From Saprospiraceae bacterium (GTDB taxonomy: Bacteria > Bacteroidota > Bacteroidia > Chitinophagales > Saprospiraceae), in assembly GCA_016716335.1 (NCBI GenBank), contig JADJWN010000004.1:62001-126000 (forward strand): a DNA stretch of 64,000 nucleotides, read 5' to 3'. This document shows, one piece after another, positions 53,051-62,289 of the stretch. The stretch's first letter is position 1. Every line of letters begins with the position of its first letter. Below the pieces are notes generated by a model that had not been told where the DNA came from, ran no database searches, and saw nothing but the letters and a program-made list of their open reading frames with translations. The translations under genes and the position numbers were made by a program.

Positions 53051-54229
53051 ATGAAAGCACTCAGTTTTACGGTCTTGCATGTTTGTTGCTGGTGGTGGCT
53101 ATCGTCCGTCAAGCTTATAAGTCAGTGTACTTCCGGAGATATCTTCCTGCAGCAACAGGACTTTGCAGCTGCTTCAACTGAATATAAAAATTGTCTGGCC
53201 AAAGATCCGAATAATGCAGACCTCATACTGCACTACGCAGAAGTGTTGTTTTTGTCAGGTATGTATCATTTGGCTAAAATTGAATATCATGGACTGGAGA
53301 CAGATAGTATTCACAGGGTCATTGCGGTGGGAAGATTGGCCCAGATTTATGATACTCAGAAAAACCTGGCTAAAGCCATAAAGTATTATTCAGCTTTAAC
53401 TCAGATATACCCGGGAAATCCCAATCATTTACGCAAATTAGGCTTTCTTTATCAACAGGCCAATGAATTTGTCCAGGCAGTCGAATCTTACCGCATTGTT
53501 TTAAAATCACACAGTAGCGATTTGCTTACCATTGAGGCTTATGCTGAGCTGGCGCATAAGTTGAATGATATCAGTCTTTCTGACAGTCTCTGCAATATCG
53601 GATTAACTATGGACAGCATGTATGTAGGATTAACTCTGCTTTTTGCTAAGAATAAATTCCGGCTTAGGGACTATCAGGCTGTAGTGAAATCATTAACTAA
53701 TCTGCAGGTCGATACTGACCTTAACAATTATTATCATAAATTATTGGGCTACGCCCTGATACAGACAGGAGCTATAGACAGCGCTATTCTGCATTTGCAG
53801 CGATCACTACTCAACGAAAACGATCCTGAATATGCCTTATACTATCTCGGCCTGGCTTATGAAAAGAAGAGAGATTACAGTGTATCCTCCTATTATTATC
53901 AGGAGGCGCTCAAAGCGGCTATATCCGTTAATATAGTGCAATACCACAAAGGATTGGCCCGCAATGCTGTGAATCTGAAAGATCAGGCTTCTGCCATCAG
54001 ATATTATACAGAGGCACTAAGATATTCAGACGATCCTGAGATTTTGTTTTACCTTGCCAATCTGAGTGAAAACTTTTATAAGGACAAGAAAAAAGCCATA
54101 CGTTGGTATGAAAAATATCTTGGCTCAAAAACACAGAATAAAGAAAACAAGGAAATTGCAAGACAAAGACTCCGGCAACTGAAAGAACGCAATTTTATGA
54201 ATAATGGATTAAAATCAAATCAGGATTAA
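53051..54229 (+). CDS. TPR-repeat periplasmic protein
   Basis: 392 residues with a hydrophobic N-terminus (LHVCCWWWLSSVKLISQC) acting as signal or anchor. About eight tetratricopeptide repeats follow, for example DFAAASTEYKNCLAKDPNNA, NLAKAIKYYSALTQIYPGNP and DPEYALYYLGLAYEKKRDYS. Such solenoids hold protein complexes together. It precedes the BlaI/M56 pair by 28 bp and may be transcribed with it. Confidence 0.82.
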   Translation: MKALSFTVLHVCCWWWLSSVKLISQCTSGDIFLQQQDFAAASTEYKNCLAKDPNNADLILHYAEVLFLSGMYHLAKIEYHGLETDSIHRVIAVGRLAQIYDTQKNLAKAIKYYSALTQIYPGNPNHLRKLGFLYQQANEFVQAVESYRIVLKSHSSDLLTIEAYAELAHKLNDISLSDSLCNIGLTMDSMYVGLTLLFAKNKFRLRDYQAVVKSLTNLQVDTDLNNYYHKLLGYALIQTGAIDSAILHLQRSLLNENDPEYALYYLGLAYEKKRDYSVSSYYYQEALKAAISVNIVQYHKGLARNAVNLKDQASAIRYYTEALRYSDDPEILFYLANLSENFYKDKKKAIRWYEKYLGSKTQNKENKEIARQRLRQLKERNFMNNGLKSNQD

Positions 54230-54256
54230 TAAAACAACAGACAATTGAATAAAGAT

Positions 54257-54631
54257 ATGAGTAAAATACAGAAGTTGACCAAAGCTGAGGAAGAAATTAT
54301 GCAGATGTTCTGGGATATGGGTCCATCTTTAGTGAGTGCTCTTATAGATCGTATGCCCGAACCCAGACCTCCGCATTCTTCGGTATCTTCAGTAGTGAGG
54401 ATACTTGAGAAAAAGGGATTTCTGGGACATAAGGCATATGGCAAAACCTACGAGTATTTTCCTTTGATATCCAAAAAAGAATATTCAGCATGGTCTCTCA
54501 AAAAATTGATCACCAGTTATTTTGACGGCTCGGCCAATGAACTGGTTTCCTTTCTGGTTAAGGAAAATGACCTTACCCTTTCTGAACTGGAGCAAATCCG
54601 GCAGCAACTTAAGCAAACTGAAAATTCATAA
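54257..54631 (+). CDS. BlaI/MecI/CopY-type winged-helix repressor
   Basis: 124 residues from ATG 54257 (MSKIQKLTKAEEEIMQMFWD); an upstream in-frame TTG at 54245 would add four residues. The DNA-binding part has PRPPHSSVSSVVRILEKKGF and GKTYEYFPLISKKEY, typical of Penicillinase_R repressors. The C-terminal helix mediates dimerisation. It lies 11 bp before an M56 gene; BlaI-M56 pairs sense cell-wall stress by proteolysis of the repressor. Confidence 0.92.
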   Translation: MSKIQKLTKAEEEIMQMFWDMGPSLVSALIDRMPEPRPPHSSVSSVVRILEKKGFLGHKAYGKTYEYFPLISKKEYSAWSLKKLITSYFDGSANELVSFLVKENDLTLSELEQIRQQLKQTENS

Positions 54632-54642
54632 AATCCGGCTAT

Positions 54643-56280
54643 ATGTTCAGCTATCTTCTACATTCCAGCATTTGCCTCATTCTGTTTTATGGAGTTTACC
54701 TTCTTTTTTTGAAAAAAGAACGTTTTTTCAGGTATAACAGGATGTATATACTCTCTTCCCTTCTTTTATCTGCCCTTATTCCTATCGTGGGTCCATGGAT
54801 AGTATTACCATTCAAGCCTACATCCGCTGTTTATTCTGCCATAGAACAGAATTTTGAGGCGATTAATCAAAGAACCCATACGGAAACTTCAGGTTTGGAT
54901 TATCATACACTTCTTGATTATCTTCCTTTTTTGATTTATGGGCTGGGAGTTGCCTTATTTCTGATCAGATTATTTCACTCAATTTACAGAATATACAAGT
55001 ATCAGCAAGGGGCAGAAGTTAAGTGGATAAATGGCGTCAGGATTATTTTCACCCAAAGTGTACATCTTCCGTTTTCCTTTTTCAAAACCATATATATCAG
55101 CAGGAATTTTCCGGCAGGAGATAGATTACATACCATTCTGGAGCACGAGTCTGTCCATATAAGGCAGTGGCATAGTCTCGATGTACTTTGCCTTGAAGTG
55201 ATTCATGCTTTCTTTTGGTTTAACCCCGTGATGATACTTTACAAGAAGTCCCTCAAGGAAATCCATGAATATCTTGCAGATGCGTGGGTTTGCCGTAAGA
55301 TAAATGCATTTGAATATGCAGAAATATTGCTGTCACAGTCAGTTTCGGATCTTGAACTGTCTTTAGCCAACCACTTTTTTCAATCACAATTAAAAAACAG
55401 AATCCACATGTTGACAACAAAATCAGGTCAAAAGACTGCATTATGGAAGCTGGGTGTAGCTATTCCGGTATTTATGTTGGTAATCTATGCTTTTGCTACC
55501 CCCGGCATGCCTTCCCAAATTGTTAAAGTAATGCTCCCAAGCCCGGATACTTTGCCACCCAAACCACCACTCCCGCCTGTAGCTCCACTTCCTCCCAATC
55601 CTGTTCCGGTAGAAATAAGACTGGACAAACCTTCGGTTCCGGTGTCACCTCCAGTACCACCGGTCCCGCCTGCTGTAAAAGATGATAGTGCCATGCCGGA
55701 GGGCAAAAAACCATTGATTGTCATAGACGGAGTTGTTACAGGCAATACAGCTGAGCCGGACATCAATCCCGAAATTATTGCTGCCATCACTGTGCTGAGG
55801 AGTGACGCCGCTGTATCAAAGTATGGCAGTAAAGGACAGCACGGGGCCATAGAAATTACTACACATGCAGCTTCAGGATATAATAAAGACAAAGGTAAAC
55901 CGGAGGCAAGTGCATACAATGAGTCAAGGGCGGTGGATGAAATGCCCAGATTTCCCGGGTGCGAGCATTTATCTCCCCCGGAAAGGGACGCATGTGCGAG
56001 ATCCATATTGATGGAATATATCGGAAAAAATCTAAAGTATCCGTCTGATGCTTTCAGTAATGCAGTAGAAGGCACTTGTGTGGTAGTTTTTGTAGTGACT
56101 GCCGATGGTGATATTGAGGATATCAGATTGAAGAAGGATATCGGTTATGGTTGTGGAGAGGAAGTCCTGAAAGTGGTAAGTGGTATGAATCAAATGAAGG
56201 AAAAGTGGATTCCTGCCAGACGTGATGGGAAAGCAGTAAATGCAGAATATACCCTGCCGGTAAAATTCCGAATGCAGTAA
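54643..56280 (+). CDS. BlaR1-type M56 metallopeptidase with proline-rich linker and TonB C-terminal domain
   Basis: 545 residues. Four membrane helices surround the M56 peptidase, with zinc motif HESVH in TILEHESVHIRQWHSLDVLC and EYLADAWVC as the downstream ligand region. A proline-rich segment (about 300-345) follows. A short plug-like stretch, LIVIDGVVTGN to GAIEITTHA, comes next. The end (about 420-545) is a TonB_C domain (GTCVVVFVVTADGDIEDIRL). The typical beta-lactam sensor is replaced by TonB-like parts, a common Bacteroidota variant. It is partnered with the BlaI-type repressor. Confidence 0.88.
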   Translation: MFSYLLHSSICLILFYGVYLLFLKKERFFRYNRMYILSSLLLSALIPIVGPWIVLPFKPTSAVYSAIEQNFEAINQRTHTETSGLDYHTLLDYLPFLIYGLGVALFLIRLFHSIYRIYKYQQGAEVKWINGVRIIFTQSVHLPFSFFKTIYISRNFPAGDRLHTILEHESVHIRQWHSLDVLCLEVIHAFFWFNPVMILYKKSLKEIHEYLADAWVCRKINAFEYAEILLSQSVSDLELSLANHFFQSQLKNRIHMLTTKSGQKTALWKLGVAIPVFMLVIYAFATPGMPSQIVKVMLPSPDTLPPKPPLPPVAPLPPNPVPVEIRLDKPSVPVSPPVPPVPPAVKDDSAMPEGKKPLIVIDGVVTGNTAEPDINPEIIAAITVLRSDAAVSKYGSKGQHGAIEITTHAASGYNKDKGKPEASAYNESRAVDEMPRFPGCEHLSPPERDACARSILMEYIGKNLKYPSDAFSNAVEGTCVVVFVVTADGDIEDIRLKKDIGYGCGEEVLKVVSGMNQMKEKWIPARRDGKAVNAEYTLPVKFRMQ

Positions 56281-56308
56281 ATAACAGGTAGATAAATAAA
56301 GACTTGGT

Positions 56309-57298
56309 TCAATACCAGATATCTACTATGTTTTGACCGGTGACGTCCGGTCGGGAGTCAGGCCTTTTCAGGATTTGCAACTGACGGGGAGACAGCCATA
56401 TTTCAGGATTTTTACCTGTGGCAATCGATCGGTTTACCTTCGTTTTTTGGAGGTCAGTCATAGGAATGATTTTATAATGGGAGTTGCGAAGATATACTTT
56501 GTCGTCTGCATCTTTCCGATACTTACCCGGAGGTAAGAATTTTGTCTTACTGTCGGACTGCAGATAGCCATATACCTGATCGGCATTGTTGCTTTCCTTA
56601 GCTTTTTGTACTATTTTATCCGGATTGGTGACATTTTTGTCATATGCCACTCTCACTACTTCCTTGCCGTGCATATAGCCTGCCTCTGTGGCTACGACTC
56701 CTTCAATGTCAGCGATTTCCTTCTCGCCGGACCAGAAGCAGTACATAGCTAAAAACAGGGTGTCGGTGGTTTTAAAATCCTTTGCCCTCCATTCTGCCTC
56801 GAGCAATTGCAGATACAAGGGTACTGTCTGACCGGATAGTTTAATGCCTTCCATGATTTTGGCCACCGTTTTTGACCCATGGTGAAAATCAGCTTCTCTG
56901 CCGCAGATGTCTTTTCCGGTACTGTTGACGATTCGCACTACAGGATTATTCCATGAGGGTTCTTTGTATTTATCCAGGACCTTCTTGTCCTGTCCATCCC
57001 TGTTGTTATAGACTGCCAGTGGAATGAAATGCGTTTCAATGGCTTCTGCAATAAGAGGATGAGACAAAACCTTATGGCCGTAATTTTTACAGTTGCTGCA
57101 TCCGGGTACCTCCTGAAAAAGTATAAAAACCGGCAGATTTTTCTTTTTTGCTTCTGACAGAGCCTGATCGTAGTCTCTCAGCCAGTGTATTTTGCCAAGT
57201 TCGGCGGGATTTTTGAAAGGAAATGTTCCGTATTGAGCTTTTGCAATTAATGGTAGGCTCAAAAGAATCAGCAGCTTCATCATCCGCCAAATAGACAT
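56309..57298 (-). CDS. thioredoxin-fold periplasmic protein
   Basis: About 329 residues if started at ATG 57298 (MSIWRMMKLLILLSLPLIAK); the frame stays open to ATG 57352, and ATG 57283 is also possible. A signal peptide ends near KAQYG. LPVFILFQEVPGCSNCKNYG gives a C-x2-C pair at the redox helix, in a DUF255/thioredoxin_7-like domain. The C-terminal part repeats KTKV and PRQLQILKRP. The role is probably disulfide or selenium-type redox chemistry in the periplasm; the substrate is unknown. Confidence 0.72.
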   Translation of the reverse strand: MSIWRMMKLLILLSLPLIAKAQYGTFPFKNPAELGKIHWLRDYDQALSEAKKKNLPVFILFQEVPGCSNCKNYGHKVLSHPLIAEAIETHFIPLAVYNNRDGQDKKVLDKYKEPSWNNPVVRIVNSTGKDICGREADFHHGSKTVAKIMEGIKLSGQTVPLYLQLLEAEWRAKDFKTTDTLFLAMYCFWSGEKEIADIEGVVATEAGYMHGKEVVRVAYDKNVTNPDKIVQKAKESNNADQVYGYLQSDSKTKFLPPGKYRKDADDKVYLRNSHYKIIPMTDLQKTKVNRSIATGKNPEIWLSPRQLQILKRPDSRPDVTGQNIVDIWY

Positions 57299-57396
57299 TT
57301 GTGCCAGACCATTTTCAATGACGGGATTGGGATCAATATATTTTTTCCGCATGACTCAGGGATAAGGTGATGTATCAGAAATCATTGGCAGGCATT

Positions 57397-57434
57397 AAAA
57401 AAGCCTGTCCGCAAAGGCTGACAGGCTTTTTTTT
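57397..57434. terminator. bidirectional intrinsic terminator
   Basis: AAGCCTGTC pairs with GACAGGCTT around a 10-nt loop, flanked by A-runs on one side and eight T on the other. It lies between the Cys-rich gene and the thioredoxin-fold gene and would act mainly for the minus-strand Cys-rich gene. Confidence 0.8.
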
Positions 57435-57456
57435 ATTTGTGTGGAAGAATGTTTGA

Positions 57457-57924
57457 TTACTTGGTTCCTTCTTTCTTTGAACATCCTTCTTTCATGTCTT
57501 TACCGGCACAAGCTTTGGCACCCTTGGATTTTGAGCAGCATGCTTTAGCTTCAGTCTTTACTTTTTCTCCGGTAGCGGGATCTTTTTCCATACTGGCAGA
57601 TGCCACTTTGGTGAAAGACTTGGTAGATGCATCGTATGCCACTTCTTCCCAGCTTACTACACCATCAGTACTTACAGACTTCTGATAATATGTGGTAGTA
57701 CCTGATACTTCACAGGTTCTTTTCATAATGTCTTCATTTTGTGCTAATACTGCATCTACTTCAGCAGTAGCGGCTGCCATGGAAGTACTGGATTCTGTAG
57801 TAGCGGAGGCAGTCTTTTTGGATGCACAACATGCTTTGGAAGCAGAGGCAGATTTGTTGCACTGTGCCTGTGCTGAAAATGCTCCTACAACGAGGAAAGA
57901 AAGAACAAAAACGATTTGCTTCAT
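57457..57924 (-). CDS. small secreted Cys/Ala/Ser/Lys-rich protein
   Basis: 155 residues with a clear signal peptide (MKQIVFVLSFLVVGAFSAQA). It has nine cysteines after the signal, several as CC pairs (KACCASKK, KACCSKSKGAKACAG), and many Ala, Ser and Lys. Middle part: RTCEVSGTTTYYQKSVSTDG. It could bind metal through the CC motifs; no domain recognised. It has its own terminator. Confidence 0.6.
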   Translation of the reverse strand: MKQIVFVLSFLVVGAFSAQAQCNKSASASKACCASKKTASATTESSTSMAAATAEVDAVLAQNEDIMKRTCEVSGTTTYYQKSVSTDGVVSWEEVAYDASTKSFTKVASASMEKDPATGEKVKTEAKACCSKSKGAKACAGKDMKEGCSKKEGTK

Positions 57925-58164
57925 GGTTTTAGAATTTTAGAATGATAAAAACGACTGTAAAATTAAACTTATCTTCACGAAGTTGACACGTCAGGTGATA
58001 AATTATTCAAATTTTAACACTTTATTTTGGGACATGAATACACAGGTGAGGTTTAATTAAAGATCAAAAAACCTTCACACAAGCCCTGAAAGCACAATAA
58101 TGGCGATATATGCCTCATTAATACTGTGTTAAACAAACTTAAGTGTTCATTATCAAAAATATAT

Positions 58165-58172
58165 TATCTTTG
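58165..58172 (+). promoter_or_regulatory. predicted -7 box of the bamD operon
   Basis: TATCTTTG at 58165-58172 is a TAnnTTTG match placed only eight bases before the ATG at 58180, so the transcript would be nearly leaderless. No clear -33 element. Confidence 0.5.
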
Positions 58173-58179
58173 CGCCCTT

Positions 58180-58977
58180 ATGAAATACAGCCTTTCATTT
58201 CTATTGGTTTTAGCATTGCTGTTTCCATCCTGCAAGTCTGAATTTGAAGCACTCAGGAACAGTAATAATCCTGACCGGATTTATCGGGAAGCAAACAAGT
58301 ATTTCGACAAGAAGGAATACGACAGGGCTATTGCATTGTACGATATAATTATACAGTTTTACAGAGGAAGACAGGAGGCAGAAGATCTTTTTTTCAGATA
58401 TGCCTATGCGCACTATCACATCGGGGATTTCATTCTGGCCTCTACCTATTTCAAGAATTATGCTTCCACATTTACCAACAGTGTAAATCGTGAGGAAGCA
58501 GAGTATATGGCCGCATATTCCAATTACAGATTGTCGCCTAATTACAAACTGGATCAGACCAATACCCTCAAAGCCATCGAAGGATTTGAGCAGTTTATCA
58601 ATGCACACCCCAATACTGAGAGAGCGGTGCAGGCCAATGCCATGATTGACAAAATGCGGGCAAAACTGGAGCAAAAGTCCTTTGAGCAAGGGAATCTGTA
58701 CTACAAAATAGGTCAGTACCAGGCAGCGATGACTTCCTTTCAGAATACCTTGAAGGATTTTCCTGAATCCCCGAGACTGGAGGAGGTGAGATTTCTGATA
58801 CTGAAATCCAGCTATATTCTGGCATCCAACAGTATCTTTGAAAAACAGGAAGAAAGATATCTGGAGACTTTACAGAACTATAATCAGTTTGTCAGAAAAC
58901 ATCCGAATTCCAGATATCTGAAGGAAGCACAAAACATTGAAAGAGATGCATTGAATCAATTAAAAATCTTTAAATAA
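58180..58977 (+). CDS. bamD: outer membrane protein assembly factor BamD
   Basis: 265 residues from ATG 58180 (MKYSLSFLLVLALLFPSCKS): a lipoprotein signal with the lipobox FPSC. Five TPR-like repeats follow (YFDKKEYDRAIALYDIIIQF, HYHIGDFILASTYFKNYAST, YYKIGQYQAAMTSFQNTLKD). BamD is the periplasmic partner of BamA in the outer-membrane barrel insertase. The frame opens earlier at 58126, but those codons include the promoter. It overlaps the next gene by one base (TAATG). Confidence 0.92.
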   Translation: MKYSLSFLLVLALLFPSCKSEFEALRNSNNPDRIYREANKYFDKKEYDRAIALYDIIIQFYRGRQEAEDLFFRYAYAHYHIGDFILASTYFKNYASTFTNSVNREEAEYMAAYSNYRLSPNYKLDQTNTLKAIEGFEQFINAHPNTERAVQANAMIDKMRAKLEQKSFEQGNLYYKIGQYQAAMTSFQNTLKDFPESPRLEEVRFLILKSSYILASNSIFEKQEERYLETLQNYNQFVRKHPNSRYLKEAQNIERDALNQLKIFK

Positions 58978-59327
58978 TGACAGATATCAAATCTAAAGTT
59001 CAGGGACTTGACCCCAATGTAAAAGCCAGGAATATTCAGAAAATGGCAGCTGCCACAGGTAATATTTATGAAGCATTGGCAGTAATTACCAAGAGGGCTG
59101 AGCAGATTGCCATTGAATTGAAAGATGAATTACACAATAAGCTCGAAGAATTTGCCTCCACTTCAGAAACCATTGAAGAAGTCATGGAAAACAAGGAGCA
59201 GATTGAGATCAGCAAGTTTTATGAGCGGTTGCCCAATCCTGCCATGATAGCTACTGAAGAGTTTCTGAAAGGCAAGCTGCACTTTGAATACAGAGAGCCG
59301 GCCGTACAGCAGCACGAAGAAGTTTGA
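58977..59327 (+). CDS. rpoZ: RNA polymerase omega-like subunit (Rpb6 family)
   Basis: 116 residues. NIQKMAAATGNIYEALAVIT and KRAEQIAIELKDELHNKLEE are the Rpb6/omega core in Bacteroidota; the remainder is an acidic extension ending EYREPAVQQHEEV. The omega subunit helps assembly of the RNA polymerase beta' subunit. Its position between bamD and coaBC is conserved in Bacteroidota. Confidence 0.88.
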   Translation: MTDIKSKVQGLDPNVKARNIQKMAAATGNIYEALAVITKRAEQIAIELKDELHNKLEEFASTSETIEEVMENKEQIEISKFYERLPNPAMIATEEFLKGKLHFEYREPAVQQHEEV

Positions 59328-59354
59328 CGGCATTATTTGTCCATCTGACCCGGT

Positions 59355-60554
59355 ATGTCCTTACACGGTAAGAATATTCTGCTTGCAGTGAGCGGCAGTA
59401 TTGCCGCTTACAAAGCTGCCTTTCTTGTCAGACTGCTGATTAAATCGGGATGTCATGTCAAAGTAATTATGACCCGGTCGGCAGTTGACATTATATCTCC
59501 GCTTACCCTCTCTACTTTGTCCAAAAATAATGTGGTGACCTCTGTGGCAGATGAGTCCGGATGGAACAGTCATGTGGAGCTCGGACTTTGGGCAGATTAT
59601 ATGGTGGTGGCACCTGCCACTGCTGCTACTTTGGCCAGAATGGCTGCGGGGTTGTCGGACAATATCATAGTGGCCTCCTATCTTTCTGCAAGATGTAAGG
59701 TTTGTGTGGCCCCGGCTATGGATGTGGATATGTGGCACCACCCTTCCACTCAGCACAACCTGAATCTCCTCCAATCCAGAAATGTTGAGATCATACCCGT
59801 AGGTTACGGGGAGCTTGCCAGTGGTCTGGAGGGAGAAGGCAGAATGGCTGAGCCTGAGGAAATCCTGAATTTTCTGGAAGCTCTCGCTGATACACAGCAG
59901 TCTCTTGCAGGTAAAAAGGTCTTGATAACCGGAGGGCCGACTTATGAGCCCATAGATCCTGTACGATACATAGGCAACCGCAGTTCCGGTAAAATGGCAT
60001 ATGCCATCGCTGAAGCCTGTCATGCCCGGGGTGCAGAAGTCACTATGGTTTCGGGGCCGGTAAGCATCGATGTGTCAGGGTATAAATTTAAAATCATTCA
60101 GGTCGAAACAGCCGAACAAATGTACAATGCGGTTGTTGGCCGTTTTGCTGATGCCGATATTGCTGTTTTTGCAGCAGCGGTAGCGGATTTTACAGTAGCA
60201 GCACCCTCCGATACCAAACTGAAAAAGAAAGGTGACAGTCTTACATTGACACTCACACCTACCCGGGATATCGCTGCGGAAATCTCAAAACTTAAAAAAC
60301 CGGGACAGATTACAGTAGGCTTTGCTTTGGAAACTGACAATGAAAAATATCATGCTTTGGAAAAATTACATAAGAAAAATCTGGATTTTATCGTTCTGAA
60401 TTCTTTGAGAGATGAGGGAGCGGGTTTTCAGCATGAAACCAATAAAATTTCAGTTTTCAAAAGGACGGAAGCATGCTGGATTTTCCCTAAAAGTAAAAAG
60501 TTGGTAGCACGGGATATTGTAGAATTGATTAAGGAATATATCAATCAGAAATAA
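59355..60554 (+). CDS. coaBC: bifunctional phosphopantothenoylcysteine decarboxylase/synthase
   Basis: 399 residues. The CoaC half (1-180) has NILLAVSGSIAAYKAAFLVR, the flavin-binding entry, and APAMDVDMWHHPSTQHN. The CoaB half has GKKVLITGGPTYEPIDPVRY and IGNRSSGKMAYAIAEACH. It makes 4'-phosphopantetheine from phosphopantothenate and cysteine in CoA synthesis. Fused as usual. Same operon as rpoZ and porD. Confidence 0.95.
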   Translation: MSLHGKNILLAVSGSIAAYKAAFLVRLLIKSGCHVKVIMTRSAVDIISPLTLSTLSKNNVVTSVADESGWNSHVELGLWADYMVVAPATAATLARMAAGLSDNIIVASYLSARCKVCVAPAMDVDMWHHPSTQHNLNLLQSRNVEIIPVGYGELASGLEGEGRMAEPEEILNFLEALADTQQSLAGKKVLITGGPTYEPIDPVRYIGNRSSGKMAYAIAEACHARGAEVTMVSGPVSIDVSGYKFKIIQVETAEQMYNAVVGRFADADIAVFAAAVADFTVAAPSDTKLKKKGDSLTLTLTPTRDIAAEISKLKKPGQITVGFALETDNEKYHALEKLHKKNLDFIVLNSLRDEGAGFQHETNKISVFKRTEACWIFPKSKKLVARDIVELIKEYINQK

Positions 60555-60586
60555 ATTTTTTTCGAGTTTTTTTAAATTTTGTCTTC

Positions 60587-61507
60587 ATGGTCAGATTTTC
60601 TCATTTCAAATCCATAAAATTTCTGGTATTTATTCTGGCATTTTTGCCTTCATTTATACATGGTCAGGAGCTGAATCTGAGTGTGAAGGTAATGGTACAG
60701 ACTTCATTTACCGTGGATCCTGCTTTATTCAAAGATCTGGAAAAAGACATCCGCAACTTCATGAATACGACTAAATGGACGGACGAGGAATATCAACCCC
60801 ACGAGAAAATCAGCGGTACCATGCAGATTACCATTACCTCTGAGCCTTCACCCAACGTATTTCAGGCAGAATTGATTTTACAGACCAGTCGTCCTGTATA
60901 TAATTCCAATTATGAAAGCCCGGTATTAAATATTATTGATAAAAATGTAATGTTTAATTTCACCGGAATCCAGCCTTTGTTGAAGACTACCAACACTTTT
61001 TATGATAATATTTCTGCGATATTAAGTTATTACGCTTATGTAATTATCGGATTTGATGATGATTCATTCAGCTTGTATGGAGGAAATCTGCAGTTCAGCA
61101 GAGCTCAGGAAATTATTAATTCACTTCCCGGAAATATGGTAAGAGATGAGGGCTGGAGAAATGATCTGGGCTCAAGGAGAAACAGATTCTGGCTCATCGA
61201 AAATCTGCTGGATGGAAGGATGAGACAATTCAGGCAGGCATTTTATGACTATCACCGTATGGCACTCGATAATATGTACAATGACCCGGACAGAAGCCGG
61301 GCAGTCATGCTCAGTGCACTTACTGCAATAGGTCAGGCCAATGTGGAATATCCGAATACGATGTTGGTGCAGGTATTTGGCGATACCAAAAAAGATGAAA
61401 TTATTGAGATTTTTAAAATGGGCGACAAAGGGCAGAAAACCAAAGTCACCAATATTATGGTAGGCATGGATGCTGCAAAAAAGGATCGTTATAGTGTGCT
61501 CAATTAA
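60587..61507 (+). CDS. porD: DUF4835 family protein, PorD-type T9SS component
   Basis: 306 residues with a signal peptide ending near FIHGQELNL. LNLSVKVMVQTSFTVDPALF, the FYDNISAILSYYAYVIIGFD stretch and NDPDRSRAVMLSALTAIGQA are DUF4835 features. PorD is needed for T9SS function in Porphyromonas; the genomic place after coaBC is conserved. It supports the reading that the CTD proteins in this window are exported by a T9SS. Confidence 0.88.
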   Translation: MVRFSHFKSIKFLVFILAFLPSFIHGQELNLSVKVMVQTSFTVDPALFKDLEKDIRNFMNTTKWTDEEYQPHEKISGTMQITITSEPSPNVFQAELILQTSRPVYNSNYESPVLNIIDKNVMFNFTGIQPLLKTTNTFYDNISAILSYYAYVIIGFDDDSFSLYGGNLQFSRAQEIINSLPGNMVRDEGWRNDLGSRRNRFWLIENLLDGRMRQFRQAFYDYHRMALDNMYNDPDRSRAVMLSALTAIGQANVEYPNTMLVQVFGDTKKDEIIEIFKMGDKGQKTKVTNIMVGMDAAKKDRYSVLN

Positions 61508-61519
61508 TGTGTTACCTGA

Positions 61520-62116
61520 ATGCAATCAGATCGAAGGGTTTCACTGGTAATTTTTGCCTCAGGTTCGGGCACCAATGCAGAGAATATTATACAGTATTTT
61601 CATGCCCATAATAATATAATAATTTCATGCATTATTACCAATAATCCTCAGGCAGGAGTCATCGAGAGGGCAAAAAGACTTAAAATTCCCTGTCTGATAA
61701 TTGATAAGACATCACTGAATTCCGAAGAATTATTCTTCAAACAGGTTGCAGATTTTAAGATTGATGCCATTGTTCTTGCGGGTTATCTGCTCAGGATTCC
61801 TGAATGGATGGTACATAAATTTCATAATAAAATTATAAATATCCATCCTGCACTTTTACCCAAATACGGGGGGAAAGGAATGTATGGAATGCATGTGCAT
61901 GAAGCGGTGAAAAATGCCGGAGAAAAAATCACCGGAATCAGTATACATTTAGTCAATGAAAACTATGATGAAGGCTCCTTACTTTTGCAGGCTTATTGTG
62001 ATATAAATGAAAAAATGACTGCTGTCGAAATAGCTGAAAAAGTGCATAAACTTGAATATGCCTATTATCCTGCCTGTATTGAATATTTTGTCAGTGAATT
62101 CTGTGTTTTTGATTGA
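61520..62116 (+). CDS. purN: phosphoribosylglycinamide formyltransferase
   Basis: 198 residues. FASGSGTNAENIIQYF binds the ribotide phosphate, and NIHPALLPKYGGKGMYGMHV holds the catalytic Asn/His pair. ITGISIHLVNENYDEGSLLL supplies the catalytic Asp. It formylates GAR with 10-formyl-THF in purine synthesis. It begins 12 bp after porD, an extension of the operon. Confidence 0.95.
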   Translation: MQSDRRVSLVIFASGSGTNAENIIQYFHAHNNIIISCIITNNPQAGVIERAKRLKIPCLIIDKTSLNSEELFFKQVADFKIDAIVLAGYLLRIPEWMVHKFHNKIINIHPALLPKYGGKGMYGMHVHEAVKNAGEKITGISIHLVNENYDEGSLLLQAYCDINEKMTAVEIAEKVHKLEYAYYPACIEYFVSEFCVFD

Positions 62117-62201
62117 GCAAAATTCCTGATAATTAGGGGTTTAGCTTTGTTAATTATTGTTAATTAATAAACCTTAATTAATTTGGGGAAATTAATTAAT
62201 T

Positions 62202-62209
62202 ATCTTTGG
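62202..62209 (+). promoter_or_regulatory. predicted -7 box of the CBM48 gene
   Basis: TATCTTTG (62202-62209) fits TAnnTTTG, with a TTTG at 62183-62186 upstream (15 bases apart, a little short). The leader would be about 75 nt. Confidence 0.5.
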
Positions 62210-62289
62210 CCCGAAATTTGATTTCGATTCATGTCAAATTTGAGCAATAATTAATAGATTAATTTTCTTACATCAAAAACACTCATCAG

